DNA of 60,000 bases from Lineus longissimus (Eukaryota; Nemertea; Pilidiophora; Heteronemertea; Lineidae), in the NCBI RefSeq assembly GCF_910592395.1, contig NC_088317.1, positions 9,922,001 through 9,982,000 of the forward strand. Reading direction: 5' to 3'. A model generated the notes under the pieces. The model did no database searches. It was not told the origin of the DNA and saw only the letters and a list, made by a program, of their open reading frames with translations. A program made the translations under genes and the position numbers. Shown here piece by piece: positions 43,408 to 55,106 of the stretch; within the stretch, counting starts at the first letter, position 1, and every line of letters starts with the position of its first letter.

Positions 43408-43675
43408 GGTTGCATTTTCGGCTTTTGCTTCTTCTGCCGATCTTACCACCACCGCCACCACCACAGCTTCCACTGATGTTTCTGGCCCACCACTTCCTCC
43501 AATAGTTCCCCGATTTGAGGAAATTATCACGACCAAGCAGAACGCTCGATATCGAGGAAGAGATGTGCCTGATCTGACAACAAAATTTCGAAGCAATTTC
43601 CTTTCCCGAATATGCGGCAAACAACGCCCAATTTTAGCACTGCTGATCTTTCGTCAATTTGCACTGTCAGAGTGA
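43408..43675 (+). other. Open frame of 88 codons with Thr/Pro-rich start, unassigned
   Basis: The plus-strand frame beginning after a stop near 43408 runs through a ccaccaccgcc repeat (Thr-rich), PPLPPIVPRFEE, then TKFRSNFLSRICGKQRP to a stop near 43675. The second half looks like ordinary protein, but there is no ATG in frame and no recognised family. The competing ATG frame 43320-43505 covers only the repeat. It could be a last exon. Confidence 0.2.
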
Positions 43676-43679
43676 GTCA

Positions 43680-45917
43680 TGCGCACCTCGTGACCATGCA
43701 ATAATTTTCAATATTCCACGGTGACGTCATAGTAAGATATGCGCCTTGGAAAAAATATTCTGGCGGCCATCTTTTCCTCACTTCGAAAGTTTCAGCCTGA
43801 AAGTCAAAGCTGAGAACGCAAAGCTAAATTATTCCACTCGGCTTGGCCTCGTGGAATATTTTTTTTCACCGTTGAATAATTTTTCATGTTCCATCAGTGG
43901 ATCAAAGTTCAATATTTATATAATATGATGTCTATACCCTACATCTCAGTATAAGTTAGCTATGATAGGCATTCCAAAATTTTTACCATAAACTTCTTTT
44001 CTTTCTGTCTATTTACAAACAAGTTTCTGTAATTTATAGCATTGACAAAAAGACACTGTGCCTTTTTTATCTAGTATAATCATCTCGGTGGAGTCGATAG
44101 GCTTCTCTAAGAAGCCTCATCTCCTCCACTGCCACTCCAACACGTCTTCTTGCTATTGCTTCCATCTTCACCCCCAGTGACCCCTATTATCGAAAAATGA
44201 GTATAAAAGGCATGGGCCCAATCCTCTCGTCCATTCGGCATTTGCGCCTTCATGAAATGAAGGAAGAGGTTGCCTTCTGGTCATACCCTCGCTAGCAAGA
44301 TATGCTTTGACAGTATGCTTAGTTTTCCTCAATTAATTAATCGCCGATGGTTTAGTATATATCTAAAACTGTAATTGAAGGCTAGGGTTGCATGGTTTGT
44401 TATAGCCCTCCCCATTAAGATCAAAAGTTTTGAAATGCTTGATTCGATAGTTATTGATTTTGCCCCCTCCCGCCCACCCTTGGTGCTGCTATCTCTCTCC
44501 ATTTCTCCATCAATTTGGAGAAATGGTTGATATTCCCAATACTCCCCTTGAGATGATAGTGGTCACTGAGGGTGCGTAGAGATCTGTTGGCCAATTCGAA
44601 ATTATACATTGCAATACACCTTTCTTCTCAAAGAAAACAAACACTGATTGTACCAGCAAAACTTTTATCTTTAATCATAGACAATTAAATAGCACCCCAC
44701 ATTTGCATATTTATACACTAAGGGAAGGTCAGGTAATGCATGCCAGTCCAAATCATTGTTAATGAATTGTGGACGTTACGCAATATTGAAATCGGTTCGA
44801 AATAATTACAGGTGGGCGGTCTGCGTGTGTCATGGTTACAACCAATCAGGATGTGAACCTTGCCTAACACAAGGGCTTATGACGTCACTACAGAGCTGCC
44901 CGTTAATAAGTACCTGCCTAACCAATAACAGCCAAGGTTACAAACCTGGACGTAACGTAACCATAATTTTAGGTTTACGTTCAGGAGTTTAGATAGATAC
45001 CTCCTAGAACGGTAGAATATCAAGTGAAATCCCCCTAACTACGTTAATACAGAAGTATCGGCCACCTAGTTGGAATCAAGTAAGAATCTATGTGGTGTGT
45101 GACAAATTCCCAGGGGGTTACTAGCATTTTGCTGAAATTATATACCACATATATGCAAAAACCGGAAAGATGATTAATTATTCAAGGTACGTCAATAATG
45201 ACGTTGGAGGAGAATCTAAGTTCGAATGCCTTATCCAAAACCTCAGGGTCACCACTGTTTGCTGACATAAGGAAGGAGAATAGTTCGTCAGCTTCAGAGG
45301 TGTCATTGACATTGAAAACGCTTGAAGATGACAGCAATGTTTTTTTAAGTAAATAGTACAATGATCAGTGTAACATAAAGTTAGTTCGATAGGTGAATGA
45401 ATAGTTTGGCCATTGGGAATATTATGTTAATCAAACTAGGAAATATATTATCTATGACAACGGAACTACGACAGCTAAATTCTCACTCAGCCCACTTCAT
45501 GATTGTGATGATTTCATCGAATTTTATTGTCCTGGGGCCAAACAATACTCAAAAAAGTATCCTGGTGGTCATGACCTGAATCCCACAGCATGGTGAAGTG
45601 TGAGCATCCGCAACCACTTTAGCACAGTCGACGTCAAATGATGGGTGCACCATTAAAACCGCGCCGAAACTGATTGATCGGTCGCAAATGTTTCCAGTAC
45701 GGTTTAGGGGACTACTAACACTTACAAAAGTTGCATCCTCTTACTTAATAAAGTGACATCTAATTTCACCTCTTTACCACAAAAGAATACATTCCAAGAG
45801 TTAGTCAGCCTGATTTACCCGGTCATAGAGGAGTTTGCATAAGCTTTATGATACTTGGCATTTCAGAATTTGTTGACTAACTTACAAAATACTAAAGTAT
45901 TTTCAAAGTCCTGGGTG
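43680..45917. other. No feature recognised
   Basis: There is no conserved coding segment, repeat family or RNA gene that I can support. Confidence 0.35.
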
Positions 45918-46163
45918 CAGTTGCTCAATCATCGTTAGTGACTAACGTGGCGTTAGCACTTTACTTGAATTTTCGAACCCTGCTGTGTAAAGCAGATTCA
46001 TCCAAATGACTGAAATATCAAAATACTCATTTTATTTGCTGGCAACTAACAGACACGAATAGTTTTCACCTCTGCTTATGCAGCCAATTTGATCCAATTT
46101 GTATATTAAATTCTGGCGTTAGCACTAACGCCACGTTAGTCACTAACGCTGATTGAGCAACTG
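45918..46163. mobile_element. Small MITE, about 246 bp, with about 42-bp TIRs
   Basis: The left end cagttgctcaatcatcgtta is the inverted match of the right end ...agcgttgattgagcaactg-type sequence (one or two changes in about 42 bp). The arms also contain an internal palindrome built on gttagtgactaac. The interior is A/T-rich and no target duplication is convincing. Confidence 0.7.
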
Positions 46164-46704
46164 GGCCTTGATACCTTTTGTTCACTGAATATGAAGTACA
46201 CGAATTCGTAAAAAAAATATTTTATTTCTTCAATGGGTGTGTACGCAGCAGCAAGGAGTGTGGATATATTGACAGTCATTTTCTGACAGTCAACAGTCAA
46301 CAGTCATCTTATGAAGAAATTTAAGGTGGCTCGGGAGGATGAGGCAGTGTTTAGAGAGGCCCCTTTTCAAAAGGCCAGCATGTTGCCTATATTGTGCACA
46401 CCCTTATCAAGTTAGGGCCTGATAGTGATGGTTGTTTGTATACCTAGTTGTAGGTCATCTATGCACACCAGTGTATTAATTGAAATGGGATTTATTTCAA
46501 ATAATTTCAAATAATAGACTATTGCACATGGTTTTGTTTAAACTGGTCATAATATCAGTATTGATGGGTCTGTTGGTCAGCTACTCTGTTACCTGATCTC
46601 TGAAAGTGGTCTGTATATGCTGATTTGGGTATTTCATCATTATATTCACATTGTTTGAATCCAGCCATCAGACTCTTTTCATTTCCCTACGGCAGGTATA
46701 TGGG

Positions 46705-47248
46705 AGGTGTCTACAATCCGAAGACCGCAGACCAAAGACCGTAATATCATATACATATTTTTTTTAAGTTTTGGGAAGGGTCTGCGTTTTGTAGTCGTTG
46801 GATCTGCGTTTTGTATTTGGGAAAAAATATAAAAAATAAATAAAGAATGGGGTTAATTTCAGTGAAATTGTGAAGAATCATAGTGAAGGCTACCAAGTAT
46901 CTGCACATAGAAGGGGAAAGTTTTTCTCATAAAAAAAACAAACAATTATGTATATCATATTATTTCCGTATACAATTGCCCTGTAGAAAAGTGGCCACAC
47001 CCTTGTTTGGAGATGATGCAATGGAGAAAAATTACTAGAAACTGTTTGAAAAAAGTTGCCGCACAGTAGCAAAACATGATTAAACTTTGTTTAGATTTAC
47101 AAAATGTCTTCAGTAGTTTTGGGCGGGGTCTGCGTTTTGTAGTTGTTGGATCTGCGTTTTGTAGTTGGGTCTGTGGTCTTCGGTCTTCGGATTGTAGTAG
47201 GTTGGGATCTGCGGTCTTTGGTCTGCGGTCTTCGGATTTTAGACACCC
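46705..47248. mobile_element. MITE, about 544 bp, with 10-bp target duplication
   Basis: The left end ggtgtctacaatccgaagac (from 46706) and the right end (reverse complement ggtgtctaaaatccgaagac) form TIRs of about 36 bp. The direct repeat ggtatatggg occurs at 46695-46704 and 47249-47258. Next to each end lie short tandem units such as ggtcttcggtc and ggatctgcgttttgtagt, repeated in the interior. There is no transposase. The frames covering it on both strands follow these repeats. Confidence 0.8.
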
Positions 47249-47259
47249 GGTATATGGGA

Positions 47260-48430
47260 TTTCCAGTTGTTTCCAAAGCAGTATGTTCGGTGGAGAAAGA
47301 GGAAACACAACTGGGCCACCAAACATTTTTTATCAACTCCGAATATCCTTAGGCCTACTGTTCTATAGTATCAAATTATTCTTAGTTCTAATGTCAGATT
47401 CCCTCTATCATATGGTTTGCCGACCACACCAAACTATTTCAAACGAAGCATACAGACTAGTAGAACAAATGATAAGCAAGAAAATACGAAATTGGATAAA
47501 TTTAAGAAAAATTACTATTGACTGTCAAGAAATGACTTTCAATATATCCACACTCAGCAGCAAGCCAAAACGATGACTATTTCCTCAATTAAGACAAGAA
47601 AGCGTTTAGATGCAAACTGCTGCATCGCATTGGAGGATTCACAGCTAATTATCAATCACCTGGCAATTAAATGCATGAACAGTCGAATTTAAATTTGGGT
47701 CCTGACTGGAAGATAGGGCGAGTGAAAGGACCACAAAAATCTCTCTTATTTCATGTCGTCCTCTGCAATTTTCAGTCTGACATCTAGAATAATTACATGC
47801 TTGGGAAATTCTTGTTTCAAGTGTACCTGGTCACTTTTTGACAGGGATGCCAGCGAAATTGTTTTCAACAGAAAGGATACTATGTGCCAATGTGACCCCC
47901 TCGAAGAAAAAGTCTCCAACAACACATTAGAGAAAACACTGATTTTAGAAAATATCATTCATGATTTTTTATCGAAAAACATAACAAAGGGCACTGATTT
48001 CACATTTGCAGTAGAGAAGAAGGATAGACGACGGTCGTAAATGACGATAAACATACTTTTTATCAGTAATGTTGATGTCATCTGAATTCATTTGCAATTT
48101 AAAAAAATTCTTCAATCCATTTTAAATTCATATTCATAAATCATAACGGTGATGATCAGGATGCCATATCTTCGTTTAATGGAGGCCGATATAAAAGAGG
48201 TTCTCCCATGAAATCGATCAACGTCATTATTCGTTACGAATAATTATTTTGCGCATAAATCTTGCGTTCATAAGGTGCACTGCTGTTAGCAAGATCATTC
48301 GCGCCAAACTCCATGCATAACCACTTTAAAAATCAAGGTGTCACTGTAAAGCTCTGTTTCTGTGTTATAATAAAAATAAATAATAATATTGTTATTAACC
48401 CCCAAAATTGGGGAAAATTAAAATATATAT
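47260..48430. other. No gene recognised
   Basis: Two plus-strand frames (47391-47576 part, and 47753-48040) have no motif I can name and no clear splice context. Otherwise the stretch is A/T-rich. Confidence 0.35.
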
Positions 48431-49536
48431 ACATAATTTTACATCACTTCGCCGATTTACTAAAATCCACTCTCAGCAGCTGGCATGCCATGAGGTGGGA
48501 GCTAGACAGAGGGTTGTGGAAGTCGTCGCGATGGAGTAGGTCGCAGAGTGAATCGACTATTCCATCTGCGCCATTGCGAAGACCACCCAGTTTCACCCGA
48601 GGGGCCCCACCCAGGGCAATGCCAGCCGCTGAGAAATTAAAACTAAGGACCCGGTCCAACAATGTACCTGCCACCCTATGACTGGATGTCACATATCTTG
48701 CCAGGGCCTGAATATTGAACTGACGTGCTGGGGAATCATACTTATAAATTCTGGCATACAGAGATACAGCGTTTCTCCTAATGATTTCAGTAATTTTGGG
48801 GATTCCCAAGGCAAGCAACAGCCTGGAATGTCGGGAACGCTTCCCAATGCCATTCAGACTTTTGACTAGACATCCTTGAGTGGACTCTAGACCCCTAATA
48901 TCCTTTCCAGTAATAGCCTGGCATTCGAGCCTAACCAAAAGAGACGGGACTCCCGCCACATTCCACAGTAATGTTTTGGCCTTTGTGGAGAGAGGACCAG
49001 GATATCTTATCCCACTGGATGAAAGACCAAAAATCGAACGACGGCATTTGGAAACCCTCTCGTTTATATGTTTCGTACTCTTTAAATCATTCGATAGTAT
49101 ACTGCCAAGGACAACCGGCCTCTCAACATTCTGGATGGGGACTCCACCAAGGTTCCGTGTAGGAATGCACTTAAAAGTGTTCTTTCCGGGGTAAAAAGGG
49201 TAACATCAGAATCAAAACATTTTTGGGCGTCAAGACTACATGCAAAACCATGGAACCTGAGTCCATAAACGTCTTACACAGATCATAAATAAAATTACTA
49301 GCCATAGCTGTGCCACGCCCCTCTCGAAAACCGAATTGATTCCTGTGAGCCTCGTCCTGTGGCAGAAGCAGAATTTCACGCATTTTCGACAGCACCGGGC
49401 TAAGCGCAATTGGTCGATGATTGTTAAGAACATTAGAGTCTAATGAAGCCTTCTTCAATACAGGAATAGTAATTCCGGTTAAAATAGTTTCAGGTAGCAC
49501 ATTCGAGTTAACAAAGACAGACAGCAGGTGACTAAT

Positions 49537-50076
49537 GCTGAAGGGGTTATTGTCGTCCTGGGTACACATAAAGTGTACCCAGGTTCGATGTCGTCCAGTG
49601 AAATTGTACCCTGGGTCCACTTTGTATTCATAAACTGTAACCAGGTTCCGATTCAAATACCTGGGCACGAGTTAATTTCCGAGATCTCGTCGAACACGTG
49701 TGTTCGTGACTGGTTACCGCGAATGGTTCTGCGATCCTCCGCCAGGTGTTACTGCTACGGTTAAGTCTGAAAGTGTTTCCAAAATACGTTTAATTTCCCT
49801 TCCTTTAGAAACAAAGACGCTATCTTTGTAGGCAGGTATTTTGGATAACAATTCTTTCAAGTTCTCGTCCTTAACTTGCACGGCCATCTTGAAATGGGGT
49901 TTTCCCGCTTTTGCGTGTCACGTGACTTCACCGAGAACATTCTCGCCCCTAGGTATCTGAATCGGAACCTGGTTACAGTTTATGAATATAAAGTGGACCC
50001 AGGGTACAATTTCACTGGACGACATCGAACCTGGGTACACTTTATGTGTACCCAGGACGACAATAACCCCTTCAGC
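49537..50076. mobile_element. TIR element of 540 bp inserted in the LINE
   Basis: The arms, starting gctgaaggggttattgtcgt and its reverse complement, match for about 135 bp. They contain a nested palindrome, gggtacacataaagtgtaccc. The flanks are gtgactaat (49528-49536) and gtgactaac (50077-50085), a target duplication of 8-9 bp with one mismatch, fitting a hAT-like insertion. LINE coding sequence borders both sides. Confidence 0.85.
49714..49887 (-). CDS. Small ORF carried inside the TIR element, 57 codons
   Basis: The centre of the element between its arms holds a minus-strand frame from ATG (49887) to TAA (49714). The product begins MAVQVKDENLKELLSKIPAY and is Lys/Glu-rich and helical at first, ending GGGSQNHSR. 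It is clean and fills the non-arm DNA. It could be the remnant of a parent element's gene or a captured host exon (a GT follows near its end, at ...GGCGGAGGATC). I do not recognise it. Confidence 0.35.
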   Translation of the reverse strand: MAVQVKDENLKELLSKIPAYKDSVFVSKGREIKRILETLSDLTVAVTPGGGSQNHSR

Positions 50077-50169
50077 GTGACTAACATAGTCTCTCAAAGC
50101 AGTGGAATTTGCATAAATGAGATGTTATACTTTTATCCAAACCTCTTATGTCAGTGACTGTCCCAAATG

Positions 50170-50866
50170 GATCGAGGGTTTACCTTGAACAGGTGCTCGC
50201 CTACAATCTGAGAAAAGAAACTGAACAGGACTTTTACTCCAAATAGTGTGATCCAATACCACAAAATGAGCCACAAGGGGTAAAAACGAATACACTAAAT
50301 GACACCAGAAAGAAATGGACAAGTGGCCAGTCAGCGCTGAAATGGTTTCAACTCGTCAACGTCCGAGTGACAAGCGACTCATTCTGTGGTGACGGGTGAG
50401 ATATACCGAGGTAAATTTCCATGACCGGAAACTACCCATCTGCCTTGCTACGAAAATCTTCACCCATAGATGCCAAATGGTAAATCAATAAGACAAGGCA
50501 AGGCGCTACTTCTATGGAATTTCAATAAAACAAAGAGATGGTAGGGGGTTATGAGAGTTTCCTTTTATTGATAGAACACCGGTGTCACAGTGATAGAAGT
50601 CCTAGGGATATAGGTCCCACGTACAATAGCTTCGCTTTGTTATGAGGTTTGGTTTGGGTTAGAAACGGACTTACATCCCTGGGGGACTTGGATCGCTGTC
50701 ACACCGGGCTTAATTTTGATAAACGATTGTTACCAAATTGATGACAGCTGGACAATGTATCTTATTTTTGCAGGAGCTGGAATTCTTCCCAATTCTTTTC
50801 AAAGTGGGTTAACCATTGTTCGATGCTGCAGCAGTAGGCCTACTTTTTTCACATCCAACACACTCA
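50170..50866. other. No feature recognised
   Basis: This stretch lies between the LINE remnant and the kinase reading frame. It contains the probable 3' flank of the kinase and no other coding or repeat signal I can name. Confidence 0.35.
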
Positions 50867-51967
50867 CTAAACTATACCAGAAATGAGGTCAATTACTCTT
50901 GGTAAAGATGGTCTAGAAGAAACAGTATTCGACATGCATTGCTCACAAATGTTTAGAAATCGCGTGGTGTTCAAGTGACCAAACTTCTGAATCATGTTGA
51001 CAACATATCCCAATGAATAGATATCGCTTGCAATGGAAAATGTCGCGCTTCCATCAATTATCTCATTTGCGACCTATGGGTATCTTTTTCTGTAACTTTG
51101 TCTCTCTTCTATAGATATTACTTTACGTGTTGCCTTGCGTATTAGACAGCTTTTACCGAAGTCAATAATGACAATATTAACTCCCGACCCTTCATATTCG
51201 ATGAGAATGTTATCTGTTTTTAAGTCATTGTGGAGGTAACCACTGTTATGAATGTCGCCAAGCCCAACACAAATTTGTTTCACAACAACTATCCAGTCAA
51301 TAGGATTACATTGAATATCAGTTTTTCGCGACATTACCGAATGTAAGGTACTTGACTTGAAGCTTATTCCATGAAATGAAGTTACTAAAACGAATGGAGG
51401 ATCTTCTACGGATATGCCAATCAGGTATGGTACGTGTTGTGAGGCATTAAGGTTCAATAGAACCTTTGCCTCCTTGACGACCTCATAACGAACACGCCGT
51501 TTATGCAGATCAAGATGTTTGAATTGTTTGACGGACACGACCATTCCTCTGAATGTTTGTAGCAGGCATTCACCGAAGGACCCACTTCCGAGTATTCCTC
51601 TCGTATGAGGACTGTCTATGAGTTGTTTTTTTTTAATGAACAGTGATGATGGTAATTTTGCAGTATTGCTATACTGCACCTTTTCAAGTTCCGCCATGAC
51701 ACGTTCTTTTTCAAGCCTTTCACGGCGGTACATGTTCAAAGCTGATCGATATTTCTTCTTTGCCTTCTGTAAACACACTGAGACGTTCATTTTGTCGTCT
51801 TCCGTCTCCTTAACATCTCCGTCGATTTGGCGTAAACCATAATACCAGGATTTACCATCTCGTCCGGTATTTCTTCTAACACTTCGGCCCGGAAACGCTT
51901 TTTTTATAAGTCTACCTAACAGTACCTGGCTTATGCTGCGAACCGCAATTTCGTGCATTTCGTGCAT
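50867..51967 (-). pseudogene. Intronless RFX-like winged-helix / protein kinase fusion with one in-frame stop
   Basis: From ATG at 51967, residues 12-47 (QVLLGRLIKKAFPG, then SWYYGLR) match the second half of an RFX-type DNA-binding domain. Residues 65-98 look like a coiled coil. A protein kinase domain follows: glycine loop GSGSFGEC at 127-134, Lys147 in VSVKQF, Glu166 in helix C, LHNDLKTDN with Asp248 (Asn in place of Arg in HRD), DFG at 269-271. TAG at 51074-51076 interrupts just after the activation segment (RKRYP). The same frame then continues for 69 codons (SIASDIYSLGYVV, SSRPSLPRVIDLI) to a stop at 50867. There are no introns. The first half of the RFX fold is missing and may lie in an upstream exon, since a splice-acceptor-like tcaacag precedes the ATG. 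Confidence 0.7.
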
Positions 51968-52544
51968 CTGTTGACAGCGTATTTTAGACGTCTCGCATGA
52001 AATAAATGTTGTCTTCAGCCTGGAATGTTGAAATATTCTAATCAGTCATGAACATAGACTGTGCAATGCCCGTTTATGCAATTGACAAAGCAAACTGTGC
52101 AACGCCCATTTATGAATGCATCATAGTAAACTAGAAAAAAGCTTTAAAAATGGAATGAAGCACAGCGCACATGATTTTTCCAATGCATTGCCAGATATCG
52201 AGGGCCTTCCACAAAAACCTTTCCTGTCAGATCACCTTACTCCTTTCCTCTAAAAGGCGGCCATGTCAATCAATTATTTGACCCCCGCCAGAAATAGTTC
52301 GTACCTTGTCTATTAATAGAGAACTTGGAAACATATCTTAAAATGGTTCTTCCACGGAATTTGGCGGGAAAGATATTGCTAAGTAGGCCTATACACTTTA
52401 TTCATGTAGTGGTGTACGCAAGATTAAGGCGTCAAATAATTATTCGTAATGAATAATCTCGTAGTTCAATTTCATGCGAGAACCACTTAAAGAGGATAGC
52501 AATTATGCCATGCAAATGATGGGATCTCCTAGTGAGTTTTCTTT
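51968..52544. other. Upstream flank of the kinase frame; no feature recognised
   Basis: A segment (aattattcgt...aacgaataatt type) near 52436-52470 also occurs at about 37620-37640 and 48225-48250 beside ttctcccatg or gagaaccact words, hinting at a small dispersed repeat. No promoter can be assigned. Confidence 0.3.
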
Positions 52545-52553
52545 GGCGACAAG

Positions 52554-55106
52554 GGTAGTATCTAAAACTTGAAACCATGAAACCACCTTGAAACCATGAA
52601 ACTACCTTGAAACCACCCATTATTTTCGTTATAGTCATTCGAAACATGTTTTGTTCCCTATTTTTGTCCGTCTAGATTGTTATAACTGTTATTCTGACTG
52701 TTACAAGAACTTCCGTACTGGTTTAATTGATTAAAATGCAATTAAACTACCATTAATCGCTCAACACGCCGGACATTCCATATTTTATACCCAACACTGC
52801 AACCTCGCATCCAGTTTCCTACCAACAACGACAACATTTTTCTCACGGCCGAAGTGGAAAGGACCAAATGAAATAAAAAACAACGGGCCATGCCGATGAG
52901 TGTGCCCATAACCGAGCCTGCTGCCCGGGGGTCACCTGCCTCCCATCCACTACAGCCTGGACTGAGGATTTGGGGTGAATGGGGATAATTTGGGGGGGTT
53001 CGGAGAGGGATTATAATTAACGGATAGGCAAATTTGGTAGGTGGGGGTTGGAAGTTCCCAATAAGTTGTCCTCTGGATGGATACTGTATTATAGTGTATA
53101 CCGGGTACCCAGTCGGGGTCTCTTCGAGGCAATGTTGAACATCTTGGTGACAGAACTACGACTTGACTGGTCATACAGTAACAGTGCTGCTGAACGTGTG
53201 TGAGTGTGGGATCACATGGCATGGATGGAGCTAGGTAGGACTGATGACCTGTCTGCTGGGCCAGGGTTTGGTTTAAGTGGAAATGGGAAACGGGGACCAT
53301 GGCTGAAGGGGTAGGGAAAGGGAAGCCCAATCAACCTTAATGGGAGGGGGGGTCGTCCCATCCTGGGCAATGGCATGGGACGGCACAATGTAGTATCAGT
53401 TTGTCACTGGGGTGAATGCTAATGGTGGGCCCGGGTGAGGGATATTAAAATTAAGTCAAATCGGGTAATGTGGGGGGAGTACTTGTATGAAAGGTGAGTT
53501 CCCAGGGAGTTGTCTCCTCTGGATACTGTATATATAGTGTATACTCAGGGTCTCTTCGGGGCAATGTTGAACATCTTGCAGCCTGCTTGGTGACAGAATT
53601 ACGACTTGACTGGTCATACACAGTACTGCTGAACGTGTGTGAGTGTGCAAATTTTCACCGGCGAACACATGGCATGGCATGGATGGCATGGCATGGATGG
53701 ATGGAGCTAGGTAGGACTGATGACCTGTCTGCTGGGCCAGGGTTTGGTTTAAGTGGAAATGGGAAACGGGGACCATGGCTGAAGGGGTAGGGAAAGGGAA
53801 GCCCAATCAACCTTAATGGGAGGGGGGGGGGGGTCGTTCCATCCTGGGCAACGGCATGGGACGGCACAATGTAGTATCAGTTTAATTGTCACTGGGGTGA
53901 ATGCTAATGGTGGGCCCGGGTGAGGGATATTAAAATTAAGTCAAATCGGGTAATGTGGGGGGAGTACTTGTATGAAAGGTGAGTTCCCAGGTGGTGGAAA
54001 CACTACTTGGTTGAGCCCCCTTACAGGGCAACCACGTTCCCCTCGGAGAGCATGGTTTGCGGGTCCTCGCGGCTCGTGCGCCCTGTCTGGGCAATCCGCG
54101 GCTGCTACGGAATTGGTCTGTAGTTCGCTTACCATAAATGTAAAAAAAAAAGAAAAAAAATGCCGTCTATTCATCTGCATGATCTGTCATGGGCTAGGTC
54201 CACAATTAAATCTGTAATACATTCTATGTACATTGACTGTACATACGTTTTGTTAAAAAAAAATTAAACTGTACATAGAATTTTCTTAATTTTTTTATAT
54301 GTTGTTAAACTACTTCTTATCAGATAATTGTGCGAGTTTTATTAAATTCTAATGATTCTGGACCTATTTATTGGGGATTTTGTGACAACATATCAAATTC
54401 ATATCAAAATGACGCTATGTTAACACCCTCAGAAACTGTAACCATACACCCTTGCCAAGCTTGGCAGATAAGAGATATTGAAATACGGGCCTAATATGTG
54501 TTAGATATATCTAACGTGAAAAGAAACAGTCAACTTTCAGAACTTTGCCCCAAACTATTTTCATTAGGCCCTTATCGAAACATCACACGGTCGTCTAAGT
54601 ACGCACTACCAGCTTGTCCCATGGTCACACTAAACAGTTAATCCTGGATCTAGCCCTCATGTCTGTCATGTCTGTCATCAGATATTTTCCATGTGCCATC
54701 AATTTTCTAATCGTGTAATCACTGGTAATAGGTAGAATAATGTGAGTATCGTGGATGTATCCGTTATCGATGACGATGAATGTAGGCCTACAGTACATGC
54801 AGTACACGTCATGTCACCTGCCATGCCTGCCTGTGTGCTGTGCTGTGCTGCTGTGTATAGCCTAAACCCAGCGACGAGGTTGAATGCAGCTGTATCTCTA
54901 AAAACTGGAATAGGAAAATGGCCTGACATTTTAAGCAGCAGCAAAGTACTGTTTTCTTCGTGTTACGAAGGCCAAATATTATTCGGCAATGCGAGAAAAT
55001 ACATCAAGATTAATTTAGACTAGTTTATGATGGTTATTTTTGGCTAGTTTCATGGTGGTTTCATGGTTTCAAGGTGGTTTCATGGTTTCAAGTTTTAGAT
55101 ACTACC
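52554..55106. mobile_element. Non-autonomous 2,553-bp TIR element with 9-bp target duplication
   Basis: The left end ggtagtatctaaaacttgaa and the right end ...gttttagatactacc are inverted copies over about 50 bp, followed inward by a 19-bp minisatellite (ggtggtttcatggtttcaa type) in opposite orientations. A perfect 9-bp direct repeat ggcgacaag flanks it (52545-52553 and 55107-55115). TIR length and 9-bp duplication fit a Mutator-like element. No transposase is encoded; the interior is filled by tandem copies of the dispersed repeat at 52920-54170. Confidence 0.85.
53040..54170. repeat. Tandem copies of a dispersed repeat inside the TIR element
   Basis: Two head-to-tail copies of about 450 bp (about 53055-53510 and 53511-53990), each containing ctgctgggccagggtttggt and gcatgggacggcacaatgta, precede a segment also found at 33783-34015 (gcgggtcctcgcggctcgtg) and an A-rich run at 54140-54160. 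The frames on both strands in this block are repeat by-products. Small ATGG-rich microsatellites (53668-53705) and poly(G) (about 53822) vary between copies. Confidence 0.85.

Larger units (their letters stand above)
48444..50160 (-). pseudogene. Decayed CR1-like LINE reverse transcriptase, split by a TIR element
   Basis: On the minus strand, sequence just above 50085 encodes a degraded ANSTALRDYV block. After the insertion at 49537-50076 the frame continues as HLLSVFVNSNVLPETIL, then NNHRPIALSPVLSK and RNQFGFREGRGTAMASNFIYDL, which are LINE RT fingers and palm. The catalytic region is frameshifted near 49190, and 48444-48959 carries the C-terminal region (SRHSRLLLALGIPKI, SLYARIYKYDSPAR). 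It belongs to a different LINE family from the copy at 4052-5479, since their RT blocks differ clearly. Confidence 0.8.

Noticed and set aside
43336-43624. Minus-strand frames with Gly/Val runs
   Set aside because: They follow the ccaccaccgcc microsatellite on the opposite strand.
47076-47352. Overlapping frames on both strands rich in repeated dipeptides
   Set aside because: They translate the internal tandem words of the MITE at 46705-47248.
53456-54217. Several frames of 70-116 codons on both strands
   Set aside because: They lie wholly in the tandem dispersed repeat, recur at 33.8-34.1 kb and are not conserved as protein.
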